Assembly (NCBI GenBank): GCA_020073265.1
Contig: JAIQFN010000021.1
Location: forward strand, 1 to 64,000
Source of the DNA: Terriglobia bacterium
GTDB taxonomy: Bacteria > Acidobacteriota > Terriglobia > Bryobacterales > Bryobacteraceae
Direction: 5' to 3'
Length of the DNA: 64,000 bases
The position numbers were made by a program, and so were the translations under genes. The notes beneath the pieces are model-generated. The model searched no databases and had not been told where the DNA came from. It saw only the letters and a program-made list of their open reading frames with translations. Shown here piece by piece: positions 24,695-34,092 of this stretch. Position 1 is the stretch's first letter. Each line of letters begins with the position of its first letter.

Positions 24695-25809
24695 GACCAG
24701 CCAAGTTGAGTTCCAAACCGAACAATCGCGACACCGGCGGCCGGCTGAGCTTTTTGGATTGGTCGCGCGGCATGGCGGCCGTGATCATGCTGCAGGGCCA
24801 CGTTTTCCACTCCTTCGCGAAACCCGATCTCAGGAACGGCGGCCCCTTCGTGCTCTCGCAGTTCCTGGGCGGCATGGGGCCGGCGATTTTTCTGGTGCTC
24901 ACCGGAATCACCCTGGCGTTTCTGATGGACCGCAGCGAGCGCCAGGGTCTGGCTCCTCTGGCCCGCTGGAAGGCCGCGCTGCGCCGAGGCGCTTATCTGT
25001 TCTCGCTCGCCTTTCTCTTCCGCCTGCAGCTTTGGCTGTTCGGCCTTCCGTATAGCCCCTGGACCGATCTGTTCCGCGTCGACATCCTGAATTGCATGGG
25101 TTTTGCGATCGGGCTGATGTCGGTGATGGCCATCTTCACCACCGCCGATCGCGTGCGGCTGTGCGCGGGCCTGGGCCTGGCCATCGCGGCCGCCGCGCCG
25201 CTGGTCTCATCGGTGGACTGGAGCTGGCTGCCTCCGCAGGTTTCCGCTTACTTCGTGCCCAGCTACCAGTACTTCGCCTTCTTCCCCTGGGCCGCCTTCA
25301 TCGCTTTCGGCCTCAGCATCGGCAGCCTGCTGCGGCTGGCAAAACCGGTGCACATGAATCGCATCATGCAGTGGGGAACGCTGGCCGGCCTGGTGCTGAT
25401 TCTAGGCGGTCAGTATTTCTCGAATGTGCCGTACTCGCTGTACCCGAAATCGGAGTTTTGGCTCGACAGCCCCGGGCTGATCGTGATCAAGCTGGGTGTA
25501 GTGATGCTGATCATGGCGTTCTCGTTCCTCTGGACCGAGTTCGCGGTGGGAACTGCGTGGAGCTGGTTGCGCCAGCTCGGCACCACCTCGCTGCTGGTGT
25601 ACTGGGTGCACATTGAGCTGGTCTATGGACGCTGGTTCGGCGGTTTGAAGGGATCGTTGGGCAACGTCGAATGCGCCGTCGCCGCCGTGGTTGTGGTCGC
25701 GTCCATGATCGCCTTGTCGGTGGCGAAGACTCGCTGGCCCAGCATCGCGCCGGCGCTGGCGCAGTATTTCTCCTTCAGCGGCTCGCCACGCAGAGTTTCG
25801 GGCGACTAA
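24691..25809 (+). CDS. Heparan-alpha-glucosaminide N-acetyltransferase-like (DUF1624) membrane protein
   Basis: 372 aa, with nine to eleven hydrophobic segments. The N-terminal RLSFLDWSRGMAAVIMLQGH and the following GGMGPAIFLVLTGITLAFLM match the DUF1624/YeiB-HGSNAT acyltransferase group, where the conserved His in the first helix region takes part in acyl transfer across the membrane. The substrate is probably a sugar or lipid of the envelope. Translation is coupled to the LolA-like gene by an ATGA overlap, supporting a joint envelope role. It ends 4 bp from the convergent receptor gene. Confidence 0.82.
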   Translation: MRPAKLSSKPNNRDTGGRLSFLDWSRGMAAVIMLQGHVFHSFAKPDLRNGGPFVLSQFLGGMGPAIFLVLTGITLAFLMDRSERQGLAPLARWKAALRRGAYLFSLAFLFRLQLWLFGLPYSPWTDLFRVDILNCMGFAIGLMSVMAIFTTADRVRLCAGLGLAIAAAAPLVSSVDWSWLPPQVSAYFVPSYQYFAFFPWAAFIAFGLSIGSLLRLAKPVHMNRIMQWGTLAGLVLILGGQYFSNVPYSLYPKSEFWLDSPGLIVIKLGVVMLIMAFSFLWTEFAVGTAWSWLRQLGTTSLLVYWVHIELVYGRWFGGLKGSLGNVECAVAAVVVVASMIALSVAKTRWPSIAPALAQYFSFSGSPRRVSGD

Positions 25810-25813
25810 CTGG

Positions 25814-28800
25814 TCAGAAGCTCGCTCGGATCGCGAGCTGAATCTGTCGCGAAGTGGTGGTGGTCTGCGTGATCTGCCCGGCCGAAGCGACGGGTTGGCC
25901 AGTGCTCCCGAATAACTTCAGGCCACTAGGGATCTGAAAATTCGGGTGATTGGCGACGTTGAACATCTCCACGCGAAGATTGACTTGACGCTGCTCGCGC
26001 GCCCACAAGGTCCGGTGGACGGCGAGATCCAGATCCACCAGCCCCGGGCCGGTCAAGGTGTTGCGTCCCAGGTTGCCATACGTGCCGCTCGCTGGAATCG
26101 CAAACAGGTTCGGATTAAACCATTGCGCCGGGTCGCCCAGAATCAGGGGCGCTCCCGGAATCGGCACAAAGTCGGGCCGCTGCCCCAGAAAGATCGCGGT
26201 GTTGTCGCGCAGACCGGCGCGGTCGAATCCGATGATCGGATTGAACGGCGTCCCGGTTTGAGCCTGTAAGATCCCGTGCAATTCCCAGCCGCGCAGAAAG
26301 CCGCGGGGTTGCCAGGACCAGTCCGCGGCGAACACCTGCCGGATGTCGAAATTGGACGGCCCGCGATTGCTGCGGAAGTTGAGGGGATTCGGCACGTAGT
26401 CGCCATTCAAATAATCGTTGAGAATCGAGTTGGAGGATTCGTCGAGCACCTTGCCCCAGGCGTATTTTGCCTGCATGCGAAACCCGCCGGTGAGCCTCCG
26501 CTCGGCGTGCAACTGAAGTTGATTCGACCAGGAGGGGAACTGGGTCAGCCGCATTCCGATGCGTCCGAAATTGGGGTTCAACAAAGGCGCCGTCGGCGAA
26601 AAGTAAAGCTGTCCGCCCGGAAGAATGCTGGGCACCGGAATGTTGACGTCCCCGGCATACCCCGGCAGATGGACTCCATGAGACTCCGCGTAGCCAACCC
26701 GAACCATGGTTGCGCCCCATTGATGTTCGATCGCGGCTTGAATCTGCGTGACGTAAGGCTGGCTCTCGTAGTACTGCATGCCCTCGATCTGGAGCGGCCC
26801 GCCGTCGGCCCCGGCGATCGAGGCGAGGTTGGGAAACGGCGGCTTGGACGGCTGCACGCGAGCGTAGAAGGGCGGCATGCGATCTCCCGAATACGTCAGG
26901 TCGTCGGTGCTCAGCAGATCGTAGAAGATACCGGCGCCGGCGCGGAACACGGTGCGGCCATCGCCGAGCACATCCCAGGCCAGCGCGAGACGGGGGCCGA
27001 AGTTGGTTTTCGAAGGATTTCGAAACAGCGGGCCGCCCACGGTAACGGCCGGGTCGCGCAATGGATCCGGCAATGAGGCCACTTTTCCGTTCACCTCGGT
27101 GGGCGTTGAGTATGGCTCGTAGCGCAGGCCCGCGGTGATCTCCAGCCGTCGCGTCACGTGAAACTCGTCCTGCACGAACGCAAAGAACAGGTTCTGGCGC
27201 CATCCTCGCACCGTGGTGCTGCCGGGAATCTGGAGGGCTCCCGAGCTGGGGACTCCTTTCAAGAACGTAGCCAGGCTGGTGAATTGGTAGTCACCGAAGA
27301 GGTCCATGTCGGAATCCTGATTGAGCTGCACGCGGTCGAAACCCGCGCCGGCTTTCAAGCTGTGAGCGCCGCTGACGTGGCTGACATCGTAGTTCAACTG
27401 GTAGTCGTTAGTTACGTAATGCGTTGGCCGCTGACGCTGCGTAATTCCGCCGAGATCGGTGAGTCCGGTAACTTGAATGGCTCCCATGGGCTCACCGGGA
27501 AGAAAGGCCACACCCGCCGGCACCTGGCCGGTCTGGTTGGCCGAGTTCAGATTGTCAATCCGGCTGAATCCGGCATGCAGGTTGTGCAGTGTCGCTGGGG
27601 ACTCGACAAATTGTGCTTCCGTCTGCGCGAAGTGATACTGCGACTTGCTGTTGAACAGCCATAGCAGGTACGGATCGGGCGTCGAGGTCCCGGCACGGTC
27701 GAAAGCATAGCGAGTGGCGAAGCGCAGCCGTTCCGAGCGCAGGTAATCCACTTTTCCCACCGCGTAGTCTTCTTGTGAAGGCGTGTTGAGCTGAGCGATG
27801 TACTGGCCGGTTCCGTCCGAAAATAAGGCTCCGTTGGGAAGAGGATAGAGCTGCAGGAAAGGTGTGACGGCGGAAGAAACGGCCACGTTTCCGCCGGGCA
27901 ATTGGCCCGACCGCGCGGCCGCGCCGAGCGTGGTCGCGATCGAGGTTTGTCCGGACGTCGAACGGACTCCTTCGTAGTCCCCCAGGAAGAACCAGCGCTG
28001 CCGCACGATCGGGCCGCCGAGCAGCCCGCCGAACTGATTCCGTTTCAGCGGCGGAATGGGCGAAGACGGCGAATCGACGTAATTCTTCGCATCCATCGCG
28101 GAGTTCCGGAAAAAGTCGAAAATGCTGCCGTGCATCTCATTGGTGCCGGACTTCGACACGGCCGTGAACATGGCGCCCGCCGCTCTGCCGTATTCGGCCA
28201 GAAACGGGCTGGCTACCAGGCGCAGCTCCGCGACGGCTTCCACGCCGAGGGTCTGGCCCGTCGCGCTGGACGGCGCCGAGCCGGTAGTGTCATTTACGTA
28301 GATGCCGTCCACGCGATAACTGTTCTCGGTCGGCCGCGCGCCATTGACCGACATATGCAGCGCGGAGCCGTAATTGAGGCTGCGCGTCGAAGCGTATGAC
28401 AAGGTCGCGCCCGTTTCCAGCGCGGACAGATCGAACAGATCCCGGCCATGCAGCGGAAGGTTCTCCAGTCGCATCTGGCCTACCGAAGAACCCCAGTCGG
28501 CGGCACTCGGACTTACCAGCGAGGCGGTTGCATCCACCGCCACTCCCTGGCTGGTTTCGCCCAGTTGCAGTTGGAAATCAATGCGCAGACTTCGCCCTGC
28601 GTCCAGAATCACGCCCCGGCGTGTCACCGTCCGGAAGCCGGCATACTCCGCCTGGATGTCATAAACGCCCGGAGCCAGCCCTTGCGCGAAGTAGTAACCC
28701 GCGCCGCCGCTGGCGATGCGCCTCTCGGCGCCGGTGGTGGTTTCGAGCAGGCGGATGGACGCGCCGCGGATCGCCGCATCCGATGGGTCCGTGACCAACC

Positions 28801-28870
28801 CTTCGATGCCGCCGGTGGTCTGCGCGTGCGCGATACTCAGGAAGAAGATGGCTGCAGCGGTCACTCTCAT
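25814..28870 (-). CDS. Oar-type TonB-dependent receptor with carboxypeptidase-regulatory-like domain
   Basis: 1018 aa. Signal peptide (AAAIFFLSIAHAQ), an N-terminal carboxypeptidase-regulatory-like beta-sandwich (IEGLVTDPSDAAIRGASIRL, residues of about 20-105), a plug (NLPLHGRDLFDLSALETGA; SVNGARPTENSYRVDGIYVN) and a 22-strand-type barrel ending NLRVEMFNVANHPNFQIP and LAIRASF. No clear TonB box is seen. Such receptors import large substrates and are abundant in acidobacteria. The start overlaps the stop of the lipoprotein gene upstream (ATGA), so it is the last gene of a three-gene unit. Confidence 0.92.
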   Translation of the reverse strand: MRVTAAAIFFLSIAHAQTTGGIEGLVTDPSDAAIRGASIRLLETTTGAERRIASGGAGYYFAQGLAPGVYDIQAEYAGFRTVTRRGVILDAGRSLRIDFQLQLGETSQGVAVDATASLVSPSAADWGSSVGQMRLENLPLHGRDLFDLSALETGATLSYASTRSLNYGSALHMSVNGARPTENSYRVDGIYVNDTTGSAPSSATGQTLGVEAVAELRLVASPFLAEYGRAAGAMFTAVSKSGTNEMHGSIFDFFRNSAMDAKNYVDSPSSPIPPLKRNQFGGLLGGPIVRQRWFFLGDYEGVRSTSGQTSIATTLGAAARSGQLPGGNVAVSSAVTPFLQLYPLPNGALFSDGTGQYIAQLNTPSQEDYAVGKVDYLRSERLRFATRYAFDRAGTSTPDPYLLWLFNSKSQYHFAQTEAQFVESPATLHNLHAGFSRIDNLNSANQTGQVPAGVAFLPGEPMGAIQVTGLTDLGGITQRQRPTHYVTNDYQLNYDVSHVSGAHSLKAGAGFDRVQLNQDSDMDLFGDYQFTSLATFLKGVPSSGALQIPGSTTVRGWRQNLFFAFVQDEFHVTRRLEITAGLRYEPYSTPTEVNGKVASLPDPLRDPAVTVGGPLFRNPSKTNFGPRLALAWDVLGDGRTVFRAGAGIFYDLLSTDDLTYSGDRMPPFYARVQPSKPPFPNLASIAGADGGPLQIEGMQYYESQPYVTQIQAAIEHQWGATMVRVGYAESHGVHLPGYAGDVNIPVPSILPGGQLYFSPTAPLLNPNFGRIGMRLTQFPSWSNQLQLHAERRLTGGFRMQAKYAWGKVLDESSNSILNDYLNGDYVPNPLNFRSNRGPSNFDIRQVFAADWSWQPRGFLRGWELHGILQAQTGTPFNPIIGFDRAGLRDNTAIFLGQRPDFVPIPGAPLILGDPAQWFNPNLFAIPASGTYGNLGRNTLTGPGLVDLDLAVHRTLWAREQRQVNLRVEMFNVANHPNFQIPSGLKLFGSTGQPVASAGQITQTTTTSRQIQLAIRASF

Positions 28871-29859
28871 GCGTTACTCCAGGACTTCATTGCAAGCTCC
28901 CAATAGCGGGCGTCGATCAGCGGGTCGGCGGAGGTCGTGGCCGGAGAGTAGCCGCGAGCGATCGCCCATTGGACGATTCGAGCCACGCTCTTGCGATCGA
29001 CCTCGCCGTTTTGCGTAAAGGTGCGGCGGCATCCGTCGATCACATTCGCGCCCAGGTTGCTGGCGGCCGCGTAGTCCTTGAGAAACTGCGGCGTGGCGCC
29101 CGCCAGAAAATCCCGGCCAGCCCGCAGGTAAGCGGCCAGCAGAGCGGCGCCGGCCTTCGGATCACTTTCGATCAGACCTTTGCCAAACCAAATGTAGGAG
29201 AACTGGAGACCGGTCAGCGCTCTCAAGCCCGCGTCCTCCCGCACTATCTCGGGGTGAGAACTGAAATTGTACGGCACGTGTCCGGCATTCATCGCCGCGT
29301 CCACGCCGCCGGAAATAAGAGCCGCGACCATCTCGGGGTGGCCGAGATTCGTGCGCGGGGTTTTGCTGGGATCCAGGCCCACGGCGCTCAACTCGCTATC
29401 GAGGAAGAATTCCCCGAGCCCCGCGCGACCGACGGTGCTGAAGCGCTTTCCCTCCCACAGCCGGATGTCAGAGGTCCCCTTGGGAAAGGACTTCCGGCGC
29501 ACGTAGATGGCGCCCGCATCGCCGCAGGCCGGGGACACAACCTCCCGGCCGAGGACGATTCGAAGCGTGGCTCCCCCGCTTGCCAGGTTGAACAGCGCCG
29601 GCGAGGCGAAGGTGCACGCGCCGTCCACTTGTCCCGCTGCCAGCAGGGATGCCATGATCTGCGCGGTGGCGGCCACTTGCGGACGAACGTCGAAACCAGC
29701 GTCGCGAAAATATCCTTTCTCGAGCGCCAGGTAGAAGACGCTCATGTTGGGGAAGGGGTGCGCTCCAAACCGGATTTCGCGCAGCGGGCCGCTCTTCTTT
29801 CTTGCGCAGGATGAAAGGACGGCGGCGGCCGCCGGCAACAGCAGGTCCCTACGACGCAT
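28867..29859 (-). CDS. NMT1/THI5-like substrate-binding lipoprotein
   Basis: 330 aa. Twin-Arg-like start (MRRRDLLLP), then a lipobox-like LSSCARK, so it is probably a lipoprotein. The body follows the NMT1/SsuA/ThiY type-II binding-protein pattern: NMSVFYLALEKGYFRDAGFDV, AGQVDGACTFASPALFNLA, GEFFLDSELSAVGLDPSKT and GGVDAAMNAGHVPY. Family members bind sulfonates, thiamine precursors or similar small ligands. No permease or ATPase is nearby; instead it is sandwiched by overlap between an adenylating enzyme (11-bp overlap) and a TonB receptor. Confidence 0.85.
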   Translation of the reverse strand: MRRRDLLLPAAAAVLSSCARKKSGPLREIRFGAHPFPNMSVFYLALEKGYFRDAGFDVRPQVAATAQIMASLLAAGQVDGACTFASPALFNLASGGATLRIVLGREVVSPACGDAGAIYVRRKSFPKGTSDIRLWEGKRFSTVGRAGLGEFFLDSELSAVGLDPSKTPRTNLGHPEMVAALISGGVDAAMNAGHVPYNFSSHPEIVREDAGLRALTGLQFSYIWFGKGLIESDPKAGAALLAAYLRAGRDFLAGATPQFLKDYAAASNLGANVIDGCRRTFTQNGEVDRKSVARIVQWAIARGYSPATTSADPLIDARYWELAMKSWSNA

Positions 29860-31462
29860 CCACTGCTCCGGCAGCGGCGGTCAGTGGCTTACGCAGGCCC
29901 AACAGAACCAGTGGAAGGATCTTGCCGGTCCGGCCCACGATGGGCGGCTCCGCGAGGATTTCCAGTGAGCCGGCGTGTCGCCAAATTCGGTTCGCCAAGG
30001 TTCCCCCATACAGTTTGCTAATCTCGCCCAGAAAGCAATCGCGAATCTGGTCGGCGCGAACCTCGCCGATGCGCGGATTTACCCGCAGCGCGATGCGCGT
30101 GCCGCTTCCGGCGTCCTGTTCGACCAACTGATAATCCACCGGGCTGCCGCCGAAGCGGGCCGGAAGTACGCCCTCCAGAATCGCGACAATGCCGCTGGCG
30201 GGAAGTGTCATGCCGTGACTGGTGAGCTTGGTGTAGCTATACATGTCCGAAATCACGCTGGTGAACCCGAGCTTCGAAAACACGCAATCGCACTGCGAAG
30301 GCGACATCACTCCATGGTCGCCGATTTCCAGGTTGATGACAAAGCAGCGTGAGAACGGAAGGAGGCTGGTGAGCAACATCGAGTTGACCTCGATTTCCGA
30401 ATCAGCCGCTTGTGAGCGGCGAGTGACGATGGCCACGGCGTCGCGAAAATGGTGGACCGTGTTGATGCCGCCGTACCTGGAGCAGCTCAAGCCAATGGTG
30501 CCGAATTCGACTGTTTTATACGTGGCGAACACCTCGGCGCCGGCGTTGTGAATCACGGCGGCTTTGGCCGGGGTCAAAGCCTCGCCCGAGGTAACGAACC
30601 GGGCGCCCGAAATATCCAGCCCTCGCTCCAGCGCGGCGGCCGCGACCCGCACGCAGGAACTGGCCACGCCGGTCACGAAGCTGAGCCGGCCGCGCTGTCG
30701 CGCTTTGGCGATCGCCTCGGCGACCGGGCCGAAATCGTTTTGAGGAAGAAATTGAAGCGGGGGCATGCGGACCCCCATGGCTCGCGCTTCCAGCCAAAGC
30801 AGCCGCGTGACCGCCCGGTAGTGGCCCGAATCCTTGAAGGTCCCGGCGACCGCGTACCAACGCTCCGCAGGCAGCCCCATGTTGTGCCCGAAGAACGCGC
30901 GCGAAAACCCGTAGACCGAGGGTAGCGTGGGGGCCAGAATGAACCAGGACCGGTCCCACGCACCGAGGTCGCTGAACGCGAGAGATTCGTAGCAGCTCTG
31001 GTAAGCGCGGAGCTGCGGGTTGGTGCCGATCGAAGTCCCCCGGTTCAGCCCGCCGGATGAGCTGGTTTCCAGGCGGTTGGATACGAGCGGGTTGCGGAAA
31101 CTTCTGGTCGTCGCACTGATATGCCGGCCGTTGCGAACAATCGGCTGAGTACCTTTAAATTCGTCGTGAGACAAAAACACACCCGACTGGCGCAACGTTT
31201 CAAGAGCTCTATCGAGACCGCAACTCCGCACCAGACTCTCGACATCGGCGAAGCCGCAGCGGGCTTCCGCGAACATCTGGGCATATGGATGGCTTGGATC
31301 GCGGAACACGACTTTCGCGAGCAAGTCGAGAAAGCGGCGTTCGCGGTTCTGGAGCTGATCGGAAAGCACCGCCGCGGGGTCCGGGTGGGACGGCTCGCGA
31401 ATGGTCTCTCGCAATCCCCAGGCCATTCGCGCATAGTACGAACAGGCCTCAAACCAAAGCAT
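29849..31462 (-). CDS. PaaK/LuxE-like adenylate-forming enzyme (ANL superfamily)
   Basis: 537 aa. The phosphate-binding loop SSSGGLNRGTS (near residue 135), an A5-like ATYKTVEFGTIG, an acidic NLEIGDHG and a C-terminal VGRTGKILPL with the catalytic-type Lys suggest an ANL enzyme of the PaaK/CapK/LuxE branch. It would activate a carboxylate as an acyl-AMP. About 125 N-terminal residues precede the P-loop with no family match. The ATG at 31462 is preferred to a TTG at 31477 because of the promoter spacing. First gene of the unit with the binding lipoprotein and the TonB receptor. Substrate unknown. Confidence 0.7.
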   Translation of the reverse strand: MLWFEACSYYARMAWGLRETIREPSHPDPAAVLSDQLQNRERRFLDLLAKVVFRDPSHPYAQMFAEARCGFADVESLVRSCGLDRALETLRQSGVFLSHDEFKGTQPIVRNGRHISATTRSFRNPLVSNRLETSSSGGLNRGTSIGTNPQLRAYQSCYESLAFSDLGAWDRSWFILAPTLPSVYGFSRAFFGHNMGLPAERWYAVAGTFKDSGHYRAVTRLLWLEARAMGVRMPPLQFLPQNDFGPVAEAIAKARQRGRLSFVTGVASSCVRVAAAALERGLDISGARFVTSGEALTPAKAAVIHNAGAEVFATYKTVEFGTIGLSCSRYGGINTVHHFRDAVAIVTRRSQAADSEIEVNSMLLTSLLPFSRCFVINLEIGDHGVMSPSQCDCVFSKLGFTSVISDMYSYTKLTSHGMTLPASGIVAILEGVLPARFGGSPVDYQLVEQDAGSGTRIALRVNPRIGEVRADQIRDCFLGEISKLYGGTLANRIWRHAGSLEILAEPPIVGRTGKILPLVLLGLRKPLTAAAGAVDAS

Positions 31463-31468
31463 CGCTCT

Positions 31469-31497
31469 ATTGTACAAGGGCCTGCTGCGTTAGTGAA
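31469..31497 (-). promoter_or_regulatory. Promoter with -10 box 6 nt before the ANL gene
   Basis: Minus strand: TTCACT (31492-31497), 17-bp spacer, TACAAT (31469-31474), 6 nt (AGAGCG), ATG at 31462. It is the most complete promoter of the N6 class in the window. No Shine-Dalgarno. Confidence 0.6.
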
Positions 31498-31508
31498 TTG
31501 CCTCAGAC

Positions 31509-34016
31509 TCAGGCTGGAGACGCCGCGGGCTTGGAAAAGATCGCGTCCACAACCGCTTTTCCTTTGCGCATGATGAGTTCGGCCAGGTTCAGCGCGAGGG
31601 CCAGCGCCAGCAGTCCCGGCCAGAGGCGCAGCGTGGATGCCTCCGAGCGTCTTCCGGACTCGAAGACCTGGCTGGGCGCGGGATTGAATCGCCCGCCGGT
31701 AAATTCGGAAATGGAGCGCAGCAGAAACTTGTTCGAGCCGTAGTCGAGCAACTCCTGCTCCTGCCGGTAGTAACCAACTTCGGGAAACGCGCGCGATTCC
31801 TCAAGCGGCCGGATGCGGAACAGACCCTGTTGCTGTCCGATGTGAATCCGTCCGCGGTAGGACTTGTCCGCGAGTTCGGTGATGGGCATGGGATGCTGGA
31901 ATCCGCCGGGACCGAGAGCAAAAATGTTGGGCGCCTTCGGCGGCTGGGCGACATCGCGGCCAAGTTGATAGTTCACCACCAGATCGCCGCTGGCGCTATC
32001 GTACTCCACTTTCGCTTCGCCCACCTCGGCGTGTGGAAACAGGTCGCGAAAGATGTTGGTCCACAGCCGGTCGAAGCCCTTCCAGGTAACCCAGTCGGCC
32101 GCCCAGCGGCTCTTGGCGTCGGAAGTAAACACCACCGCGCGGCCCAATCCGTATTGCCAGCGCACCAGCAACGGGTCTTTTTGGTCGACTTTAAGGATGG
32201 TGTCGGAGGTCGGCTTGGCGATGAACTTCACGTAGCCCTTGAGCGCCGGAGCGGAATCGATGCCGACGCCATCCAGAATCTCGGCGTTCTTGCCGACGAT
32301 GGGGCGCAGCGTTTTCTCGACCGCGGTGGAGCCGGTATGTTCCATCACGTCCTTCAACAAAATCTGTTCGAGACCGGCCGGCTCGTTGAGAAAATACGAT
32401 TTGCCGTTGGCGACCGTGGCCACCTTTTCCAGATAAGCGCGGTTGACGTCCTGGCCGAGTCCGACGGTGGAGATGGTGACGTGCCGCGCGGCGGCTTCCT
32501 TGGAAAGATCCAGGCTATCGCCTTCCTCCGAGATTCCGTCGGTCAGCAACACGATGTGCTTGAAGGTGGCGCGCGAGGGAAGCACGCGGCGGTAGGCCTC
32601 CGTTAAAGCCGGGGCGATCTGCGTGCCGCCGTCCGGGACGATTCCCGAGATGAGCCGTTTGATCAAGGCTTTGTCTTCGGCTCGGCGCATCGGGACGGCC
32701 CACTGGAAGGAGTTGTCAAAGATGAGCACGCCGACCTGGTCGACTGGGCGCAGATTGTCAACCACGCCGATGGCGGCCAGCCGGGCCAGCTCGATCTTGC
32801 GGCCTTCCATGGAGGACGATTTGTCGATAATCAGCACCACCGCGGTGCCTTCCGGAGAGCGCGGTGGCGCGAGCTTGGCGGGCATGGTGCGATCCAGGGC
32901 GTCTTCGGCGGTCTTGGTGTCGTTATAGATGTTGCGCTCGCCGGCGATGACCAGCAGGCCGCCGCCTTCTTTCACGAACTTCTCGATTTCATCTTTCCGC
33001 GACGCTGGAAGACCCTCGAGATCCAGGTTGTTCAAAACCAGGAGCTGGTAACTCGCGAGATCCCCGTGCGCGGGATCGTTGCTTCGCTCGACATCGAATT
33101 GAGCGGCTGTCAGGGTCTGCATCAGGTTGGTCTCGGTGCCTTCGGGGTCCTGAGAAAGGTACAGGACCTTGGGCCTGCGCAACGTCATGGCGCGGTCGAA
33201 GCGGATTTCGCCGAGGCTGCCGGCGCGGATCGCACCCGCCAGATTCAACACGCCGGCTTCGGTGAGGCTGGCGTGAACGCGAACCTGGTTGCTGCCCTTC
33301 TCGAGCGGCACCGGATTGGATCCGAGCGGCTTGCCTTCCGCGCTGATTTCCACGCTGGCCGAGACGTTGGCGGGCGAGGAGACGTTCAAGTCGATGGGGA
33401 ATTTCTCGCCGGTGAAGGCCACGGTCGGAAGACTCACTGACTCAAGATGCAGGCCGGGCTGCGGCTTGCCTTCGAGCGGGATGGTATCGATGGGGATACC
33501 GAGATTCTGCGCCTGCCAGGTGGCGCGGGTGATGCTGCCGGCGTTTTCCTTGCCGTCGGAAATCAGCACGAGTCGCGGAACCAGTCCGGAGGGCAGCGAC
33601 GTGATGGCTTCGCGAACGGCGGCTTCGAGATCCGTGCCGCGGCCCTCTTCGCCGGCGGTGTATTTGAAATGCCAGCCGCGCTGTTGCTCTTCGGGCGCAA
33701 GATTGCGGACGGAACGCGCAAAGGGAAGCACCCGGATCCAATGGCGGCCGCGCGAGTTGTCCAGCGCCGTCGCGAGCTCGGAGGCGCGGGCCAGGTCCTG
33801 CGGCGCGATGCTGGCGGAGGTGTCCACCAGGACCGCGACGGCCATCTTGGTTTCGGGGATGGTCAGCTTGGGCTCGGCGAGAGCCAGCACAATGGCGATG
33901 ATGGTAAGCGTTTTCAGGAGCAGCGCGATGGTTCGGCGGGTGCGCCGCCATTCGAACAGCATCCACGCGAGCGGCAGGACGAGCAGCGCCAGGACCCAGG
34001 CTCGTTCGAAGGTCAT
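31509..34016 (-). CDS. Membrane VWA-domain protein of a MoxR/Bat-type operon
   Basis: 835 aa. Two N-terminal membrane helices (WVLALLVLPLAWMLFEW; LLLKTLTIIAIVLALAE), a first degenerate VWA-like region (AVAVLVDTSASIAP), a glutamine-amidotransferase-like segment (LLVIAGERNIYND), then a full VWA domain with the MIDAS motif DKSSSMEG near residue 395 and LLTDGISEEGD. One C-terminal helix (LWPGLLALALALNLAELIM). Such proteins work with MoxR ATPases in envelope maturation or stress. Last gene of the moxR operon; a double-hairpin repeat separates it from the BatA-like gene. Confidence 0.85.
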   Translation of the reverse strand: MTFERAWVLALLVLPLAWMLFEWRRTRRTIALLLKTLTIIAIVLALAEPKLTIPETKMAVAVLVDTSASIAPQDLARASELATALDNSRGRHWIRVLPFARSVRNLAPEEQQRGWHFKYTAGEEGRGTDLEAAVREAITSLPSGLVPRLVLISDGKENAGSITRATWQAQNLGIPIDTIPLEGKPQPGLHLESVSLPTVAFTGEKFPIDLNVSSPANVSASVEISAEGKPLGSNPVPLEKGSNQVRVHASLTEAGVLNLAGAIRAGSLGEIRFDRAMTLRRPKVLYLSQDPEGTETNLMQTLTAAQFDVERSNDPAHGDLASYQLLVLNNLDLEGLPASRKDEIEKFVKEGGGLLVIAGERNIYNDTKTAEDALDRTMPAKLAPPRSPEGTAVVLIIDKSSSMEGRKIELARLAAIGVVDNLRPVDQVGVLIFDNSFQWAVPMRRAEDKALIKRLISGIVPDGGTQIAPALTEAYRRVLPSRATFKHIVLLTDGISEEGDSLDLSKEAAARHVTISTVGLGQDVNRAYLEKVATVANGKSYFLNEPAGLEQILLKDVMEHTGSTAVEKTLRPIVGKNAEILDGVGIDSAPALKGYVKFIAKPTSDTILKVDQKDPLLVRWQYGLGRAVVFTSDAKSRWAADWVTWKGFDRLWTNIFRDLFPHAEVGEAKVEYDSASGDLVVNYQLGRDVAQPPKAPNIFALGPGGFQHPMPITELADKSYRGRIHIGQQQGLFRIRPLEESRAFPEVGYYRQEQELLDYGSNKFLLRSISEFTGGRFNPAPSQVFESGRRSEASTLRLWPGLLALALALNLAELIMRKGKAVVDAIFSKPAASPA

Positions 34017-34039
34017 GACTGGGGTTCTCCCGAGAACTG

Positions 34040-34085
34040 GCGTTCACACGAGCGTGAACGCGGCACGCAGGAGTGCGTGCGCCAC
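34040..34085 (-). repeat. 46-bp double-hairpin repeat, copy A
   Basis: Oriented on the minus strand. Read that way, a GCACGCA/TGCGTGC hairpin (34063-34080) is followed by a GCGTTCAC/GTGAACGC hairpin (34040-34061). It lies in the 76-bp gap between two operon genes, so it is transcribed with them. It differs from copy D by a few bases, one of them in a loop. Confidence 0.8.
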
Positions 34086-34092
34086 GTCGTCG

